Assembly: GCF_002999335.1 (NCBI RefSeq)
Contig: NW_020312153.1
Span: forward strand, 1-63,313
Direction of reading: 5' to 3'
Origin: Cyclospora cayetanensis
Taxonomy: Eukaryota > Apicomplexa > Conoidasida > Eucoccidiorida > Eimeriidae
DNA: 63,313 nt
In this document: piece after piece, positions 34,301 through 44,896 of the stretch
Layout of the letters: every line of letters begins with the position of its first letter
Position numbering within the stretch: the first letter of the stretch is position 1
Notes under the pieces: model-generated
The model's database searches: none
The model's input: the letters and a program-made list of their open reading frames with translations, nothing else
What the model was told of the DNA's origin: nothing
Translations under genes and position numbers: made by a program

Positions 34301-36979
34301 CCAGTGCGCTGCGCCTTAGATCCTGAAGTGCGCACAAGCAGCCACAGAGAGGGGCCCCAAAGTACAACTTGCAAGACACCAGGCACCATTTCTCGCAGAA
34401 AATGCACAGCTCGGGCATGTATTGATTCGAGATCCGCTGGTTGCCGAAGAGGCCCTCCAAGCAGCCCGCTTACGCGCATTGACAAGCACCCCTTGGAGTC
34501 TTCGTCGACGTAGAACATGATCCGAGCAATCACGGAGTCAACTGGGAGAGCGGAGACAACAAGCCTTGGACAAAAATCAACCGTCTCTTTCGACACCCCA
34601 AGTCGGCTACGTCGTCTGAGCATTTGTGCTTCTGGAAGAGTCTGCGCGCTCACCGTATTTGTGAAGGTACTCTTCGGACTGCGGATCCAGAAGGAATGCC
34701 ATGTCTGGAGCGCACTCAGCCACCTCTGCGTCTCACACACCGGAGCACACCAAGCGGTGAGAGGAATAGCGCCCACGTTAGCCCTCCCTAACCTCCGGGA
34801 AGAGCGCATTCGAAGCCGGCACTCGGTGCAACCAGCTCTGCCGCCTACCGACGATCCAGGGTCGTAAGTCTTCGGGGTATATAAAGGGCCCCTTGATCGC
34901 AAGAGCTCCCATGAAGTTGATCAGACTGCCCCTTCTAAGCGCAGGAGCACCTGCCCCGTGGGAGCTCTCCGGCAGTCCATGACTCTCGGGAGAACAGTAG
35001 GTGGGGAGGGGAGAGAGGGGGAAATCGCACTGCAAGGAGGGATCTTTTGACCGCAAAACGAACCGCCCACGCCAGAATCTGTGCGCAGAGAGACTCAACA
35101 CGCAATCGCACTGGTGCTCCCAGGCAGGGAGACGCGAGAGGGAGACGCGGGAGGGAAGGAGTGGTCATCGCAGACGCGAAGATCGCGAAAAATAAACACA
35201 GACGATCAGGAGACTTTAAGCCTTTTTCTGAGGCCCCTCCTTGCATCTAGGGGGGCAGACAACACGGAAAGCGCAAGGAGAAAGCCTCACTCCCGCAGCT
35301 GCTCCGCTGTCACAAGCCCTATCCCCTCAGAGTCGATTCTCCTGAAGAGGGGACCTGAGCAGGGGAAGCAGCGCACAAAGAGCAGAGCACCGCCTCCTTG
35401 GTGACAGCTGCGGGAGATGGAGAGAGGCAGCGCGTGCGTTGGAAGCAGAAGGCTTTAGAGCTTGCGTCTGAGATCCGAGAAACTCTTCCCCCCCTGTCTC
35501 AAGAAACCTTCCGCGGCAAGCCCTCAGGAGACAGCACAGAGACGCTTCGCGCAAAACGCTCTGGGAAACACCGACCAGCCAAAAAGGGCCCCAGCCCAAG
35601 AAGCGGTTCCACAACTCTCTCCCTGAAGACTTCCAGAGAGAGGCCTCCCCCCTCTACGTCCTCGAAGACTGCTGCAATCGCGGCAGCTGTCTCCCCTTCA
35701 ATTGACAAGGGAGCCTTCAGGCTGCGCTGCTGTCTGCGTAGCATCTCCACCCCGCAGCAGCTCTCGCAGAGCGCCATTCGACTCCGCACTTGCAGACACC
35801 CCTGACCAGCCGCAAGGGCTAAGCGTTCAACATTCGCAGGTCGCCAGCGGCAGCTAGTTGAGGCAAACGCAGCCTCTGAGGCTCACCGAGCTTTTCTGAC
35901 GACTGCGAGGACGTGCTTGCCAGCGACCTCTGGAGCCTCGGTGGGCCCCTCATGCGCGCGCTTCCCTTCAGCGCGGCCAGAGTCGGCAGCAGCCTGTGGG
36001 GGCCCCCCAATTCTCTTGGGCGAGCCAGTCCTTTTTGGGAGCGAGGGGGGGGATTCAAAAGGCTCATTTCTTGAATGCGAAGAGGCCTCAAGAGCCCCTT
36101 CAGGAGTGTTTCGGGGAGACACGCCCAGAGGGGTACAGAAGACGTCTCGACCCTCCGAAAGCTCTGTTGGAGTCGCTTGATCTGAGGCTCCCGCTTGCGA
36201 GACAGCGGCTCTTGTCTGGCTTCTCGGAGTTCTCTGGGGGGAAGTGGTCTCGACGGAGAAAGGGGCCTCACAGGAGGCCCCTGCCGGGGGGAGGCCCTTT
36301 GAGGCCCCTTTCTCCGGCGAGACTGGAGACTCCTTCCAGGCCTTGCCCGACCCCAGGGGCCCCCTTCCTCCTGAGGAGTAATCCCCCATGGACTGCGAAA
36401 GGGGGGGCCCCGCTAGTCGCTCCCACTTGGCGATCTCCTCTTCTAATGCCTGAGGAGACACACGACGCAAACTGCAGCAGCGAGGATGCCCTTTCTCTTG
36501 CCTCGCAAGAGAAAGGGCAAGGGGCCTGCCTCCCTGCCTGCCTGCCTGCCTGCCTGCCTCCCTCCCTGCCTGCCTCCCTCCCTTCGGAAGACAGACGGAT
36601 AGCCATGAAGTCGGATTTGTTTCTCCCTCTAGAGGCCTCGAAGAACCGCTCGCTGGCTGCCAGCAAATCGGTTCCAGGAGCACAGAAGAAAGAGCTCTAC
36701 CTTCGAAAGGCCTTCTGGGGTGCGCTGCTGTTGCAGCAGAGAGACGAGCTGTTGCACCGATCTGTGCGCAATGAACTGAGGCATCACTTCGTCCGCGAGA
36801 AGCTGCAGCAGCACATCCCTGCTGACGCTTCTGGAGGCTTCAGAGGCTGCTCCACTGCTGCTGTCATGGGCAGCAGCGAGATCACAAGGTCCCTCTAGGC
36901 CTTGCGAGTGGTCAGAGGCTCTCTCGGGGTAGCAGTGCAGCCTGTTCAGCACGATTGCAACCGATCCACTATCCAAGCT
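31336..36979 (-). CDS. PP2A regulatory subunit B''-type (PPP2R3 family), EF-hand protein
   Basis: Ca2+-binding B'' subunits target protein phosphatase 2A. Core exons join in phase: 34934-34849 (SLINFMGALA, YPEDLRPWIV); 34725-34654 (CAPDMAFLLDP); 34586-34474 (DSVIARIMFYV); 34322-34240 (DLRRSALVHVW, AVRKFF); 33800-33714 (SYDHFYVFYCSFHELDEDEDFL, first EF-hand, fits SYEHFYVIYC.FWELD.D); 33372-33263 (YQDHSMSTLVEARLFS); 32780-32690 (WFVLAYHEVTLPK, FDLDGDGFL, a canonical EF loop); 32423-32330 (HELEAAYESQAERL, FICQ); 31420-31336 (FAHAEYAAFTAQRFEES). The N-terminal helical domain is near 35789-35499 (FEDVEGGGLSLEVFRERV). Further upstream, 36979-35820 is a Pro/Ser/Gly-rich, probably disordered extension in which exon limits are unsure. 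Exons between 32330 and 31420 and the last exon are unresolved. Confidence 0.82.
33170..33255. repeat. TG/TATG microsatellite in PP2A B'' intron
   Basis: Plus-strand GTGTGTATGTATATGTGTGTG run. In the minus-strand transcript it is a CA/UA-rich tract in the intron after the exon ending at 33263. Confidence 0.85.
33835..34040. repeat. CA/TATACA microsatellite in PP2A B'' intron
   Basis: Plus-strand ACACATATACACA and TATATACACAT units. In the minus-strand transcript it is a UG/UA-rich tract in the intron just before the exon starting at 33800. Confidence 0.85.
36527..36585. repeat. CCTG tetranucleotide run
   Basis: About ten tandem CCTGCCTG units with a few CCTC variants. It is open on the minus strand as GRQAGRQAG within the low-complexity N-terminal region of the PP2A B'' gene. 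Confidence 0.85.
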
Positions 36980-38010
36980 GCAGCAGGAGTCACAAGCGCA
37001 GTATCAATGGCCGCTTCACTCGTGCATGAGTCTCGCTGCGGTGAGGGTTGCTCGAGACCCTTGTCGCAATAAGAACTCCCCTAGGGGCCTGCCTCAACTT
37101 TCGGGGTGCGAGACGCCCCCCCTCCCCCTCTCCCTCCGCTCCAGCTGGTATCACAAGAGGTTTCTTTCGCGAGGCTGGATGCGCTTCTAGCCCTGCATGA
37201 AGGTTGCATGCGATCCGCTTCCCACAGGGTTCACAAACTTCATTCTCTAAGTGCTGTAGGAATGCCTCCCGGAGGAAAAAAAAGAGAGCGAATTCCACAC
37301 CTGAGTGGTGGTCCATATCTCGGCGTGTGCGCCATCTCGCTGTGTGGAGACAGACTGATAAAAGGGCGGAGGCTCAGACGGGGTGTGGGGCCCCCGCAGC
37401 CGCTGGGGGGCCCCTCTCCCTCCCCCGAGTTTGTGTTCGGGAGGCCCATGGCTGCACCTCAGGACGACCGGCGGAAGGCCCCTCGAGCGAATCATTGGAC
37501 GCTGGGGGCCCCCACGCAGCAGAGCATGATGCTGAGCCGATGGAGACCCTCGAACTTGGGGGCCAGTCCGCGATCCGCTTGCGCGGGGAGGCTCCGGAGG
37601 GGCCCCTCTTCAAGCAGCAGCAGCAGCCAGTGCACGCCAGACGGAACAGGCTTTTGCAGATTCCTGACTTCCGCACGAGCCATAAACGACGCACTTCCGC
37701 TCAGGTATTCCGTAGAAGCCCTTGGATCAGCTGGAAGGGAGCGGGGGCCGTGGGAGTCTGCAGGGGGGCAGCAAGGGTGTACATACAGCCGGCAGTCAGA
37801 AGGACACCCTCGGGGACCCTTGCAACTTCGGCACCCCGGAGAGTCTCAATCGAGTTTGAAGAAATGTGGCCAGGAAAAAGGAACAAGGTGGTGGCGAAGA
37901 ACGGAACACATAGCCCCCAGGAAGGGGGGGCCTGCCGAGGTGTCGGCTGTCGTCATACAGAGGAAGAGGTGCAGTGACACCCCAGATTGCTTCGCTCTCC
38001 ACGATGTCTT
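36980..38010 (-). other. possible further coding exons, unresolved
   Basis: Long GC-rich open frames exist on both strands. On the minus strand, stretches such as FLQHLENEVCEPCGKRI (near 37.25 kb) and LLLLLEEGPLRSLPAQADRG (near 37.6 kb) look exon-like. They could be the 5' end of the PP2A B'' gene or a separate gene. No domain was recognised, and the 308-codon plus-strand frame here is compositionally a shadow. Confidence 0.3.
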
Positions 38011-40961
38011 TGATGCATTTTGCTTATATTAGGGACTGCATGTACAGACCTCCATGTTTAGGGCTGCGGCGGTCCACCCAAGTGTACAGCTGCGGTCGTT
38101 GGCTGCTGGCTCGCACAGCTACAGGATACGGCATTTTATTGAAAGGGAAGCGCATTTTTTCCTATAGATTTAAAGTACAATGTCTGGGATCTCCAGGCAG
38201 CACTACCTTTCCGGTATGCTGAGGCAGCTCTAGTGTGGTGTACCTGACGAAACTCCAGCGGACTCGCTGCGGAAGACACGAGAGCGCTGCAAAATTCCCC
38301 AGAGAAGTACCATGAAGGGGCTGATAAAGAAGGGTGGCAAACCCTAACAACGTGTGGGAGTTACATCACATTTACGCCATATGGCGTGCATTGCTTTAAC
38401 GTACTGCAATTACTGGGAGGCCCCTTTAACGGCTCGGCAAGGCCAAACTAGCTCCCTATGTGCCAAATCGACGCCAGTAATTTTCTGACCTTGTAAGAGA
38501 GGTATTTAGAGGGGGGCTGATGCGGGCTAGCTCTCCGCTGTAGACTCATGGAGACGCATCTAGGGGGTCCAAAAAACAAAAAGACGAATTTTTTGGCCCT
38601 AAGCCTAATACAGACCTTCACAGAAGGCTATTCAGTGTCTCTCTTTTAAAAAGCTTGTTCTACTCCCTGCTCTCATATCTCAGGTTCCGGCACCAAGACA
38701 GAGCGCTACAATGAGCGTTGCCGCAACCACTACGTGCTCTGAGCAGCCACAGCTAGTTGCACATAGCTACTGCCGCACAGGTGCCCAGCATTCATTCTTA
38801 TCCTACTTATATACTTCTATTGAGGGATAATTAAATGCGAAACAGCCAAACCAGGTAGTTACTTCTTCACCATCACTCGTAGGATGGAAGCAATGCACTA
38901 CAGCGTTAAACAAAGCTGCACTATGTAACTATGTACGGCCGCCACTATTAATGCTCAGAGTGGAGAACTCTACATTTTAGGCATCCCTCTCTTGCTCTTG
39001 CAAGACATTTGTGAAATCAGGGCAAGGCGAGGTGAGACAAAACTGTGTGTAATAGACACTTTTTGTAGCACTATACACTAAGCCTGTAGAGAGTCCAGAG
39101 GCTAGGCTTATCTTTACCAAGACCGTACGGATAGAATTTACAGAATCAAATACGCTGCTCCAATATCTCCTGGCACCAACGTCCTTGGCAGCGCCCTCCC
39201 TCTTCCCAGTGAGTGAGGGAGGCACAGTCACACGGAGAAAAAGGCAGACTTGAGTCGTATACACCCACACTGTGCATTCCTTCATTGGCACGTCCACTAT
39301 ACTTTCTCGAGCACCCCGATAGGTACTCATGGTGGGGTCTTTTAGCGTTGTCAACTGCTGTGTTTTTTGTTGCTGTAATACGCGTTCCTCTGTGCAGAGA
39401 TCCTTCATGTTGGTTGCCAGAAGCTAGCATTTAATGGGTAGCAAGGCTTCTGTGTTGTCAGCTAAAATATCAAACGCACTACCCACTTAGGAAGCCACGG
39501 CTGTAACCCCCGGATTGTTGCTTAGGCCAGTCTACTAGTGCCTTCTTCCTCCACCTCTATCATATATGTCTTCCTAGAGGGAATCATTCCTCTGTTCCTT
39601 TGGTTTCTTCCTACTTTTGTCATGTAGCCCTTTCCTCTATCGCTTGCCTTCTATTATTTTCTGCTTCCATACTCTGCTTATTCGACATGCCAAAAGCACG
39701 CGGAGAATGAGGGCTGACGTCCCAACACGAACAATCGAAGCGGCCACAAGGGCCAGCATGCAACTGCCGCTTTGCTATCTCCCAATCGTTTCCTTTGAAA
39801 CACTGAAATTCCACATGACCATTCTTTGTGCTGCGGTGAGGCATCTTCAGTCAACTAGGCGTCCTTCAGCAAAATCGCAAGTCAATTACTGTGGCGTTGT
39901 GCCCGTTTATAGGGGAGCGCGACTTCTAGAGGGAGAATTAAGGGAGCGTGCTGAGCAAGCTAAAAATGAGGACTTCAGGATAGCGAGGGAGAACATCGAG
40001 CCATAGGGAGTGAGAACCGAAGACACGGAGTAGGACAAGAGCCGAAAGGGAACCAGGGAGGTATGACCACTAGGGCGCAGCCAGACGTGAGATCTCGTGC
40101 ATATGGAAAGACAGATTGCAAAATGTGTCCATCGCTTATTCCTTGGTCTTTTCCGCCTTTCTTTACTTCCAAGCGGCTCAAGTTGTATTCTGTTCAGGTC
40201 GTGCCTCTACCCGTAACGCCTATACACAACATGCCTCTGCCTAAGACGTGAGGAGAAGTCCCCATGCCCGCAATCCGCTGATCTTGAATTCAAACAACCC
40301 ACAGTGTTGTCCCCTACGTGAAACTCGACAGTAGACATGAAGAGGCGCATCAAATTTTGGTGACCCTGTGCGGCGCTCTTCCTCATTCCTATGTATGGCA
40401 CACCTGCATGTATCACTGTCTTTGCCCGTCAATTTGCAGCACCAAAGAGCCGCCTGGATTCAAAGCTCTAATGCAGGAAGGTGGAAGCGGTAGCAAGCAG
40501 AAAGAGCCGCTTAGCAGCCCCATGGATGTCGTCCACTGACTGCCCAGTAGTAGATCCGGTGTCGACACACCTGAGCGACTGCTGTCTCAATTCCTTCGAT
40601 AAGAATGCCCGATACTGGCAACTTTTGGCGCTTTAACGAGTGGCATTTGTATTTTATCGGATTGAGCGTCGAAGGAGGTCGATTTCCCTGCCTTTCTCTC
40701 TCGCTTCCGTCTCTCCTACCTCTCGCGCACCGCTACTAGGGCCCGGTAAGCTCTTGCTGTTTTCTTACCCCACAATCAGCTTGGTGCTTTGTTAGACTCT
40801 CTCCGGATGCACTGCCCCAATCTCCTCCTGGTTCTTTTTTTCTGCCAGCATTTAAGCCCCCCTTCACCGACCTACCTTCAGTGCGCTGATCGCTTGCTTT
40901 TCCTGCGATTCTCTACTTGAAACCCATTCATGTCCCTTGTCGCGCTCGCGTTCCTCGATGC
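38011..40961. other. gene-poor stretch, nothing recognised
   Basis: Short frames only, with AT-richer patches. 39.6-40.0 kb has a 129-codon plus frame without recognisable features. The region just before 40.96 kb is pyrimidine-rich and is probably the promoter side of the transporter gene. Confidence 0.45.
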
Positions 40962-41198
40962 ATGACATTTTACACGGCCCTCTCTCCCCACTCCTGGAGT
41001 CTGCATTGCGCTCGCTTCGTTCACCCAGTCAGAAGCCAGCCTCGCCTGAGAGCCCTTGCTCGAGACTCCCCAGCCAGACGCAGCTTGATGCTTCTCCGCC
41101 CGCTTCGCTCCTTCCTCCCACATCCCTGCCAGTCTCATGGCTCGTCGATGTGTGAGTCGCTTTGCGTTGCCTCAGGCGCTCCCGATCCCCCTCCCTCA

Positions 41199-44093
41199 AT
41201 GGATTCAGCTGGCATCCCCTATCAGGGAGCTACAGGAGGCGCGATCGGATTTCGTGTTTTGCCGGTACAACATCTGGGAGTCGAGGAGGAGAGCGAAGAA
41301 GATCAGCCTCCAGAGCTTATTTCGGTTAAAGCCTGCTCCTCAAGGGACGCGTTGCCCCTCCCCCAGCAGACTCCCCCGGTGAGTGTTCCCCCCCTCCCTC
41401 CCTCTCTCCCTCTCGAAGAGCACTTACGCCGAATTTCCCGCTGTAGCAGGCAGGCGCCTCCTTGTCAGCAGGCAGCATCCATCCTCAGCGAACTCCTACG
41501 GAATGTGTTGCAAGGCCAGGGGCCTGTCTCGGGGTGGTGCAGGAGAGAGGACAGACTTTCATGATGTTTTGGGGTGTATGCGAGTGGTCTGCGTGCGCGG
41601 CACAGCAGCCAGCTCACCCTAAGGCGAGTCGATTGGTGAGCCTTACGTGTCGGTTTTTGTGCCTTCGTCTCACAGAGCCTGCACCCTGTGGGAAGGCGGT
41701 CTCCCCAATCAGCGCTCTGCCAGCAAGGAGACACCTCGTGTCTGCGACTTTGGGGATGGATCATCTCCATGATGCCTTACGCCTTCCTGACTGGCCCCTG
41801 GTATTTGAACTGGACGCCCTTCAACGACCTCTTGGTCAAGGAGGGTGTTTATGCGTGGCTGTGCTCCTCTCCTGGAGCGCTGGAGACACCGATCGGCGGC
41901 GTCGGGGGAGAAGGGCTTCACGACGGGGGATCTCGTGAAGGCTTCGTGCGAGGCCGTTGTCTGGCGCAGGAAGAGGCTCTCTCCAATCTGTTCACTGTTG
42001 TGTCTATGACAACCTTCTGCTGCTCAGTTTTCAGCGGACTGCTCCTGGATCATGTCGGCGCGCGCATGTGCGCCGTCACTGGATGGAGCCTGATGATTGG
42101 GGGGTGGTTGCTGGTGTGCTGCAGCAGCAGTCGATTCAATGGATACGGCGTTGGTCTAGGCCTCTTGGGAGCCTCCATTGACGCTGCTTTCTTTCCTCTG
42201 ATTGCGGAAGCGCGTCACAGCGGGCCTAAGTCTGGATTCGCTGTAGCTACACTGGGAGCGTGCCGATCAGGGGCCTTCTCTGTTCCCCTGGCGCTTCGCG
42301 CGCTCAACAGTCGCGCTGGGCTGTCTCTCTCTGCCCTCTCCATCTTTGTTGGCGTCATTCCCTGTCTCCTCTGCGTCGTGGTGGCACTCCTCTGCCTCCC
42401 TCCCGGAATTCCTCTCTACACCCTGATAAAGGCCAGGAAAACTCGCAGGGGGCCCCCCCTCTCCACGCAGGCAGCGCTCGCAGACGGCCTCAGTGGAGGC
42501 GTCGTTGTGAACCCCTGCTTCTCGAGCGCTTCTCGACAAAAGGCGACGGAGGCTGTGGTGCGCATGGAGGAGAGGCTCACGGAAATGGCAGAAACAGCCG
42601 CGGCAACAAGCGTGCAGGCTGCGCAGCAGCAAGAGCCCACGCAGCAGCAGTTCGCGCAGGAGGAAAAAAGCGCGCTGCCGATCTCCGAGGATTCTGGGGA
42701 AGAGCGTTCGCGTGTGAGCCTCGAGGCTCAGCGAAAAACGAGACAGCTGCAGCAGCTGATCGAGAATCTCCACGAGCAGCAAGATGAAAGGCTCCAGGAA
42801 GTCGTGCAAACGCAGTCGCACTCCATGGGACAGAAGCAGCAGCAGCAGCACCCACAACAACACCAGCAGATGCTGCTGCAACAAGAGAAACACAGGCATA
42901 TGAGGCTGCCAGTTCTTCATGTGCGAATGAAAACTTGCACAGCGCAGCAGCCTAAGGCCTCTGCAGCAGCACTCGAGTGCCGAGGTGCTGCCGCTGCTGC
43001 TGCTGCTGCTGCTGCGGAGTCGTCCTCTGCAGCAGAAGCAGCAGCGGGAGGAGAAGAAGAAGCAACAAAAGCGCCCCTAGATGCTCGCGCAAGGACTGCA
43101 GGATTCTCGGAATCGACGGCAGCAAAGGCAACGACGTGTGCGACAGTAGCCGCAGCACTGGCGCGCACAGCTGCGGATACAGGGGAAAAGGATGGAGACT
43201 TAGGCCTAGAGGCAGCGGGAGCGCAAACAGAAGCCACAGCAGCAGCCGTTGCTGCGGCAGCAGGAGATCCTTTGGCTTCAGAGGAAAGTCTTCTGGGGAT
43301 GCGTGGTCGTAGATCCCCTCCCGCTTCAGGATCCTACCAGGGGTCACAGCATGCGTTTCTTGTTGATATTGTATCTGAACTGAGAAGCCCTCACTTTTTG
43401 TTCCTCGTTCCTGTGGCTTTCACAAACGTCCTGAGTGCTTCCTTCTATCTTCCCTCGGGTTCTTACTTACTGCCAGACGCCTACGACATGAGCCAAGTTG
43501 CGCACATCCTCCCCTGCGTCTTTGCTCCTATCTGGGGGTATGCAGCAGACGTAGTTGGAGTGGTCCCCACAATGGCTGTGTGCAACTTGGTAGCCTTGAC
43601 TGCGCATGCCTTGCTATTGCCTCTACCCGCAGCTCCGCTTGCGCAGCAGGAGGCCTCTGCCGTTCTGTCGGCTGCCAGGCTGGGCTTCTTAGCCACTCAG
43701 GTGTACTGTTACTGCAACGTGGTGTTCTCTGCGCGCAATCTAGGGACGCTCATCGGTATCACGTGGACTATCGCTGGCTTGGGGCCCCTCGTCGCAGGAA
43801 CCATGAGGCAGAGGAGTCTCGAGACGGGAGATTTCCGATCCATGCTGAGCATAACGGTGGGTTTGGCTGGGATAAACGTGATTCTCATTGCCGCCCTCTT
43901 CTTCCTCCTGAGGAAACGTCCTGTCACGGCGTGCAGACAGCGAGAGGACGAAAGACCCCACATCCACAGCCACAACGCACGAGCACAGAAAAAGGCACCC
44001 ATATTTGTTGCCATTGACCGTTGCAGCAAGTGGTGGCATGCAAGGGGCACTTCCACGCAGGGGCTTTCCACAGCGGAGTCTATGCTGCCTTAG
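41199..44093 (+). CDS. MFS transporter, SLC43/ApiAT-like (amino-acid transporter candidate)
   Basis: Two exons, up to 41378 and 41676-44093, join in phase 0 (CCG|GTGAGT ... CACAG|AGC). The acidic N-terminus is followed by TM1 (GWIISMMPYAFLTGPWYLNW). A long loop precedes TM2-3, with SGLLLDHVGARM, the G-X-L-X-D-X-X-G-X-R type MFS signature between TM2 and TM3. TM4-6 follow (LGLLGASIDAAFFPLIAEA; PCLLCVVVALLCLPPG). A central cytosolic loop of about 300 residues is Gln- and Ala-rich (runs of Q and of nine A). TM7-12 start at FLFLVPVAFTNVLSASFYLPSG and end at INVILIAALFFLLRKRP. SLC43/LAT-like apicomplexan amino-acid transporters share the TM1 WxxF and DxxG layout. Substrate unknown. In-frame ATGs also exist at 40962, 41088 and 41148. 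The one at 41199 is the last before the conserved part, so the N-terminus may be up to 79 residues longer. Confidence 0.78.
42830..43275. repeat. CAG/GCA/GCT trinucleotide-rich coding tract
   Basis: Dense runs of CAG, CAA, GCA and GCT within the transporter loop. They encode QQQQ-type and AAAAAAAAA-type stretches. All three frames on both strands stay open here because of the repeat. Confidence 0.85.
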
Positions 44094-44896
44094 CCGCCTC
44101 CACCACCTTCATCCCCGTGATGATGTCTGGCGTGAAGGGGGGGGGCAGAGGCGCCATCGGGGGCCTCTCGGAACCCAAATCCTTGCGAATGGTCAGATCA
44201 TGCAAATCTCCCACCCAATTGCATGATCTGAATTGCAGACGAGGGCCTCAGCAGCCTGCTTGTGGGGTATTCAAGTGTATATACACATATATGTTTATAT
44301 ATATATGTATATGTTTGTATATATATGTATATGTTTATATATATATATATGTTTATATATATATGTATATGTTTATATATTACCCTGGGAGGCAGGCCGT
44401 GCGTTGGCTCTCTTACGCGGGCCCCCAGGGCCCCCCGAGGCCCCCCTTTTGATATCATCTTGTCTCGCACTGCGCATTTTGCCCAAAAGGCAGGAGACGC
44501 TTTTTCTGAGGCTTAGGCCGTGGGTAGGGGGAGCAAGCGGCACTAAAAAATCCTTGACCGCCAAAGGAGTACTTCGAACGTATTAGAACCCCAAGGGGCC
44601 TTCATAGCTAGGACTGCTGCTATACCCTGCCTGCCTCTATTTGCTCTTCTGAGCCTCTGCACACTGTGCTGCATGCATGCATGCTTTTATGACCGCCACT
44701 GCACTGTATACCTATTCCCATCTCGACAGCGCCCATGCATGCAAACTGAGCAAGAGCCACAGCGTGAACGTGCACTCGCACACGCAAGATACAAGTGAGT
44801 CGCACAAAGTCAGTGGCCTGGCTCTTTCGCTGTAGCTACTCCAGAAACGAGGCCACATTGAACAGCGCGACTCTTAGCGCCTGCCAGCTTTGCAGC
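44094..44896. other. intergenic between convergent genes
   Basis: Separates the 3' ends of the transporter (plus) and DEAD-box helicase (minus) genes. It has a TATATG microsatellite at 44275-44385 and a short GGGCCCCC-rich patch. No gene seen. Confidence 0.5.
44275..44385. repeat. (TATATG)n-type microsatellite
   Basis: TATATATGTATATGTTTATATATATATG units for about 110 bp, in the intergenic spacer. Confidence 0.9.

Noticed and set aside
37106..38032. 308-codon plus-strand open frame
   Set aside because: Low-complexity Pro/Gly/Arg/Ser composition with no domain. GC-rich DNA keeps several frames open, and minus-strand segments look more exon-like.
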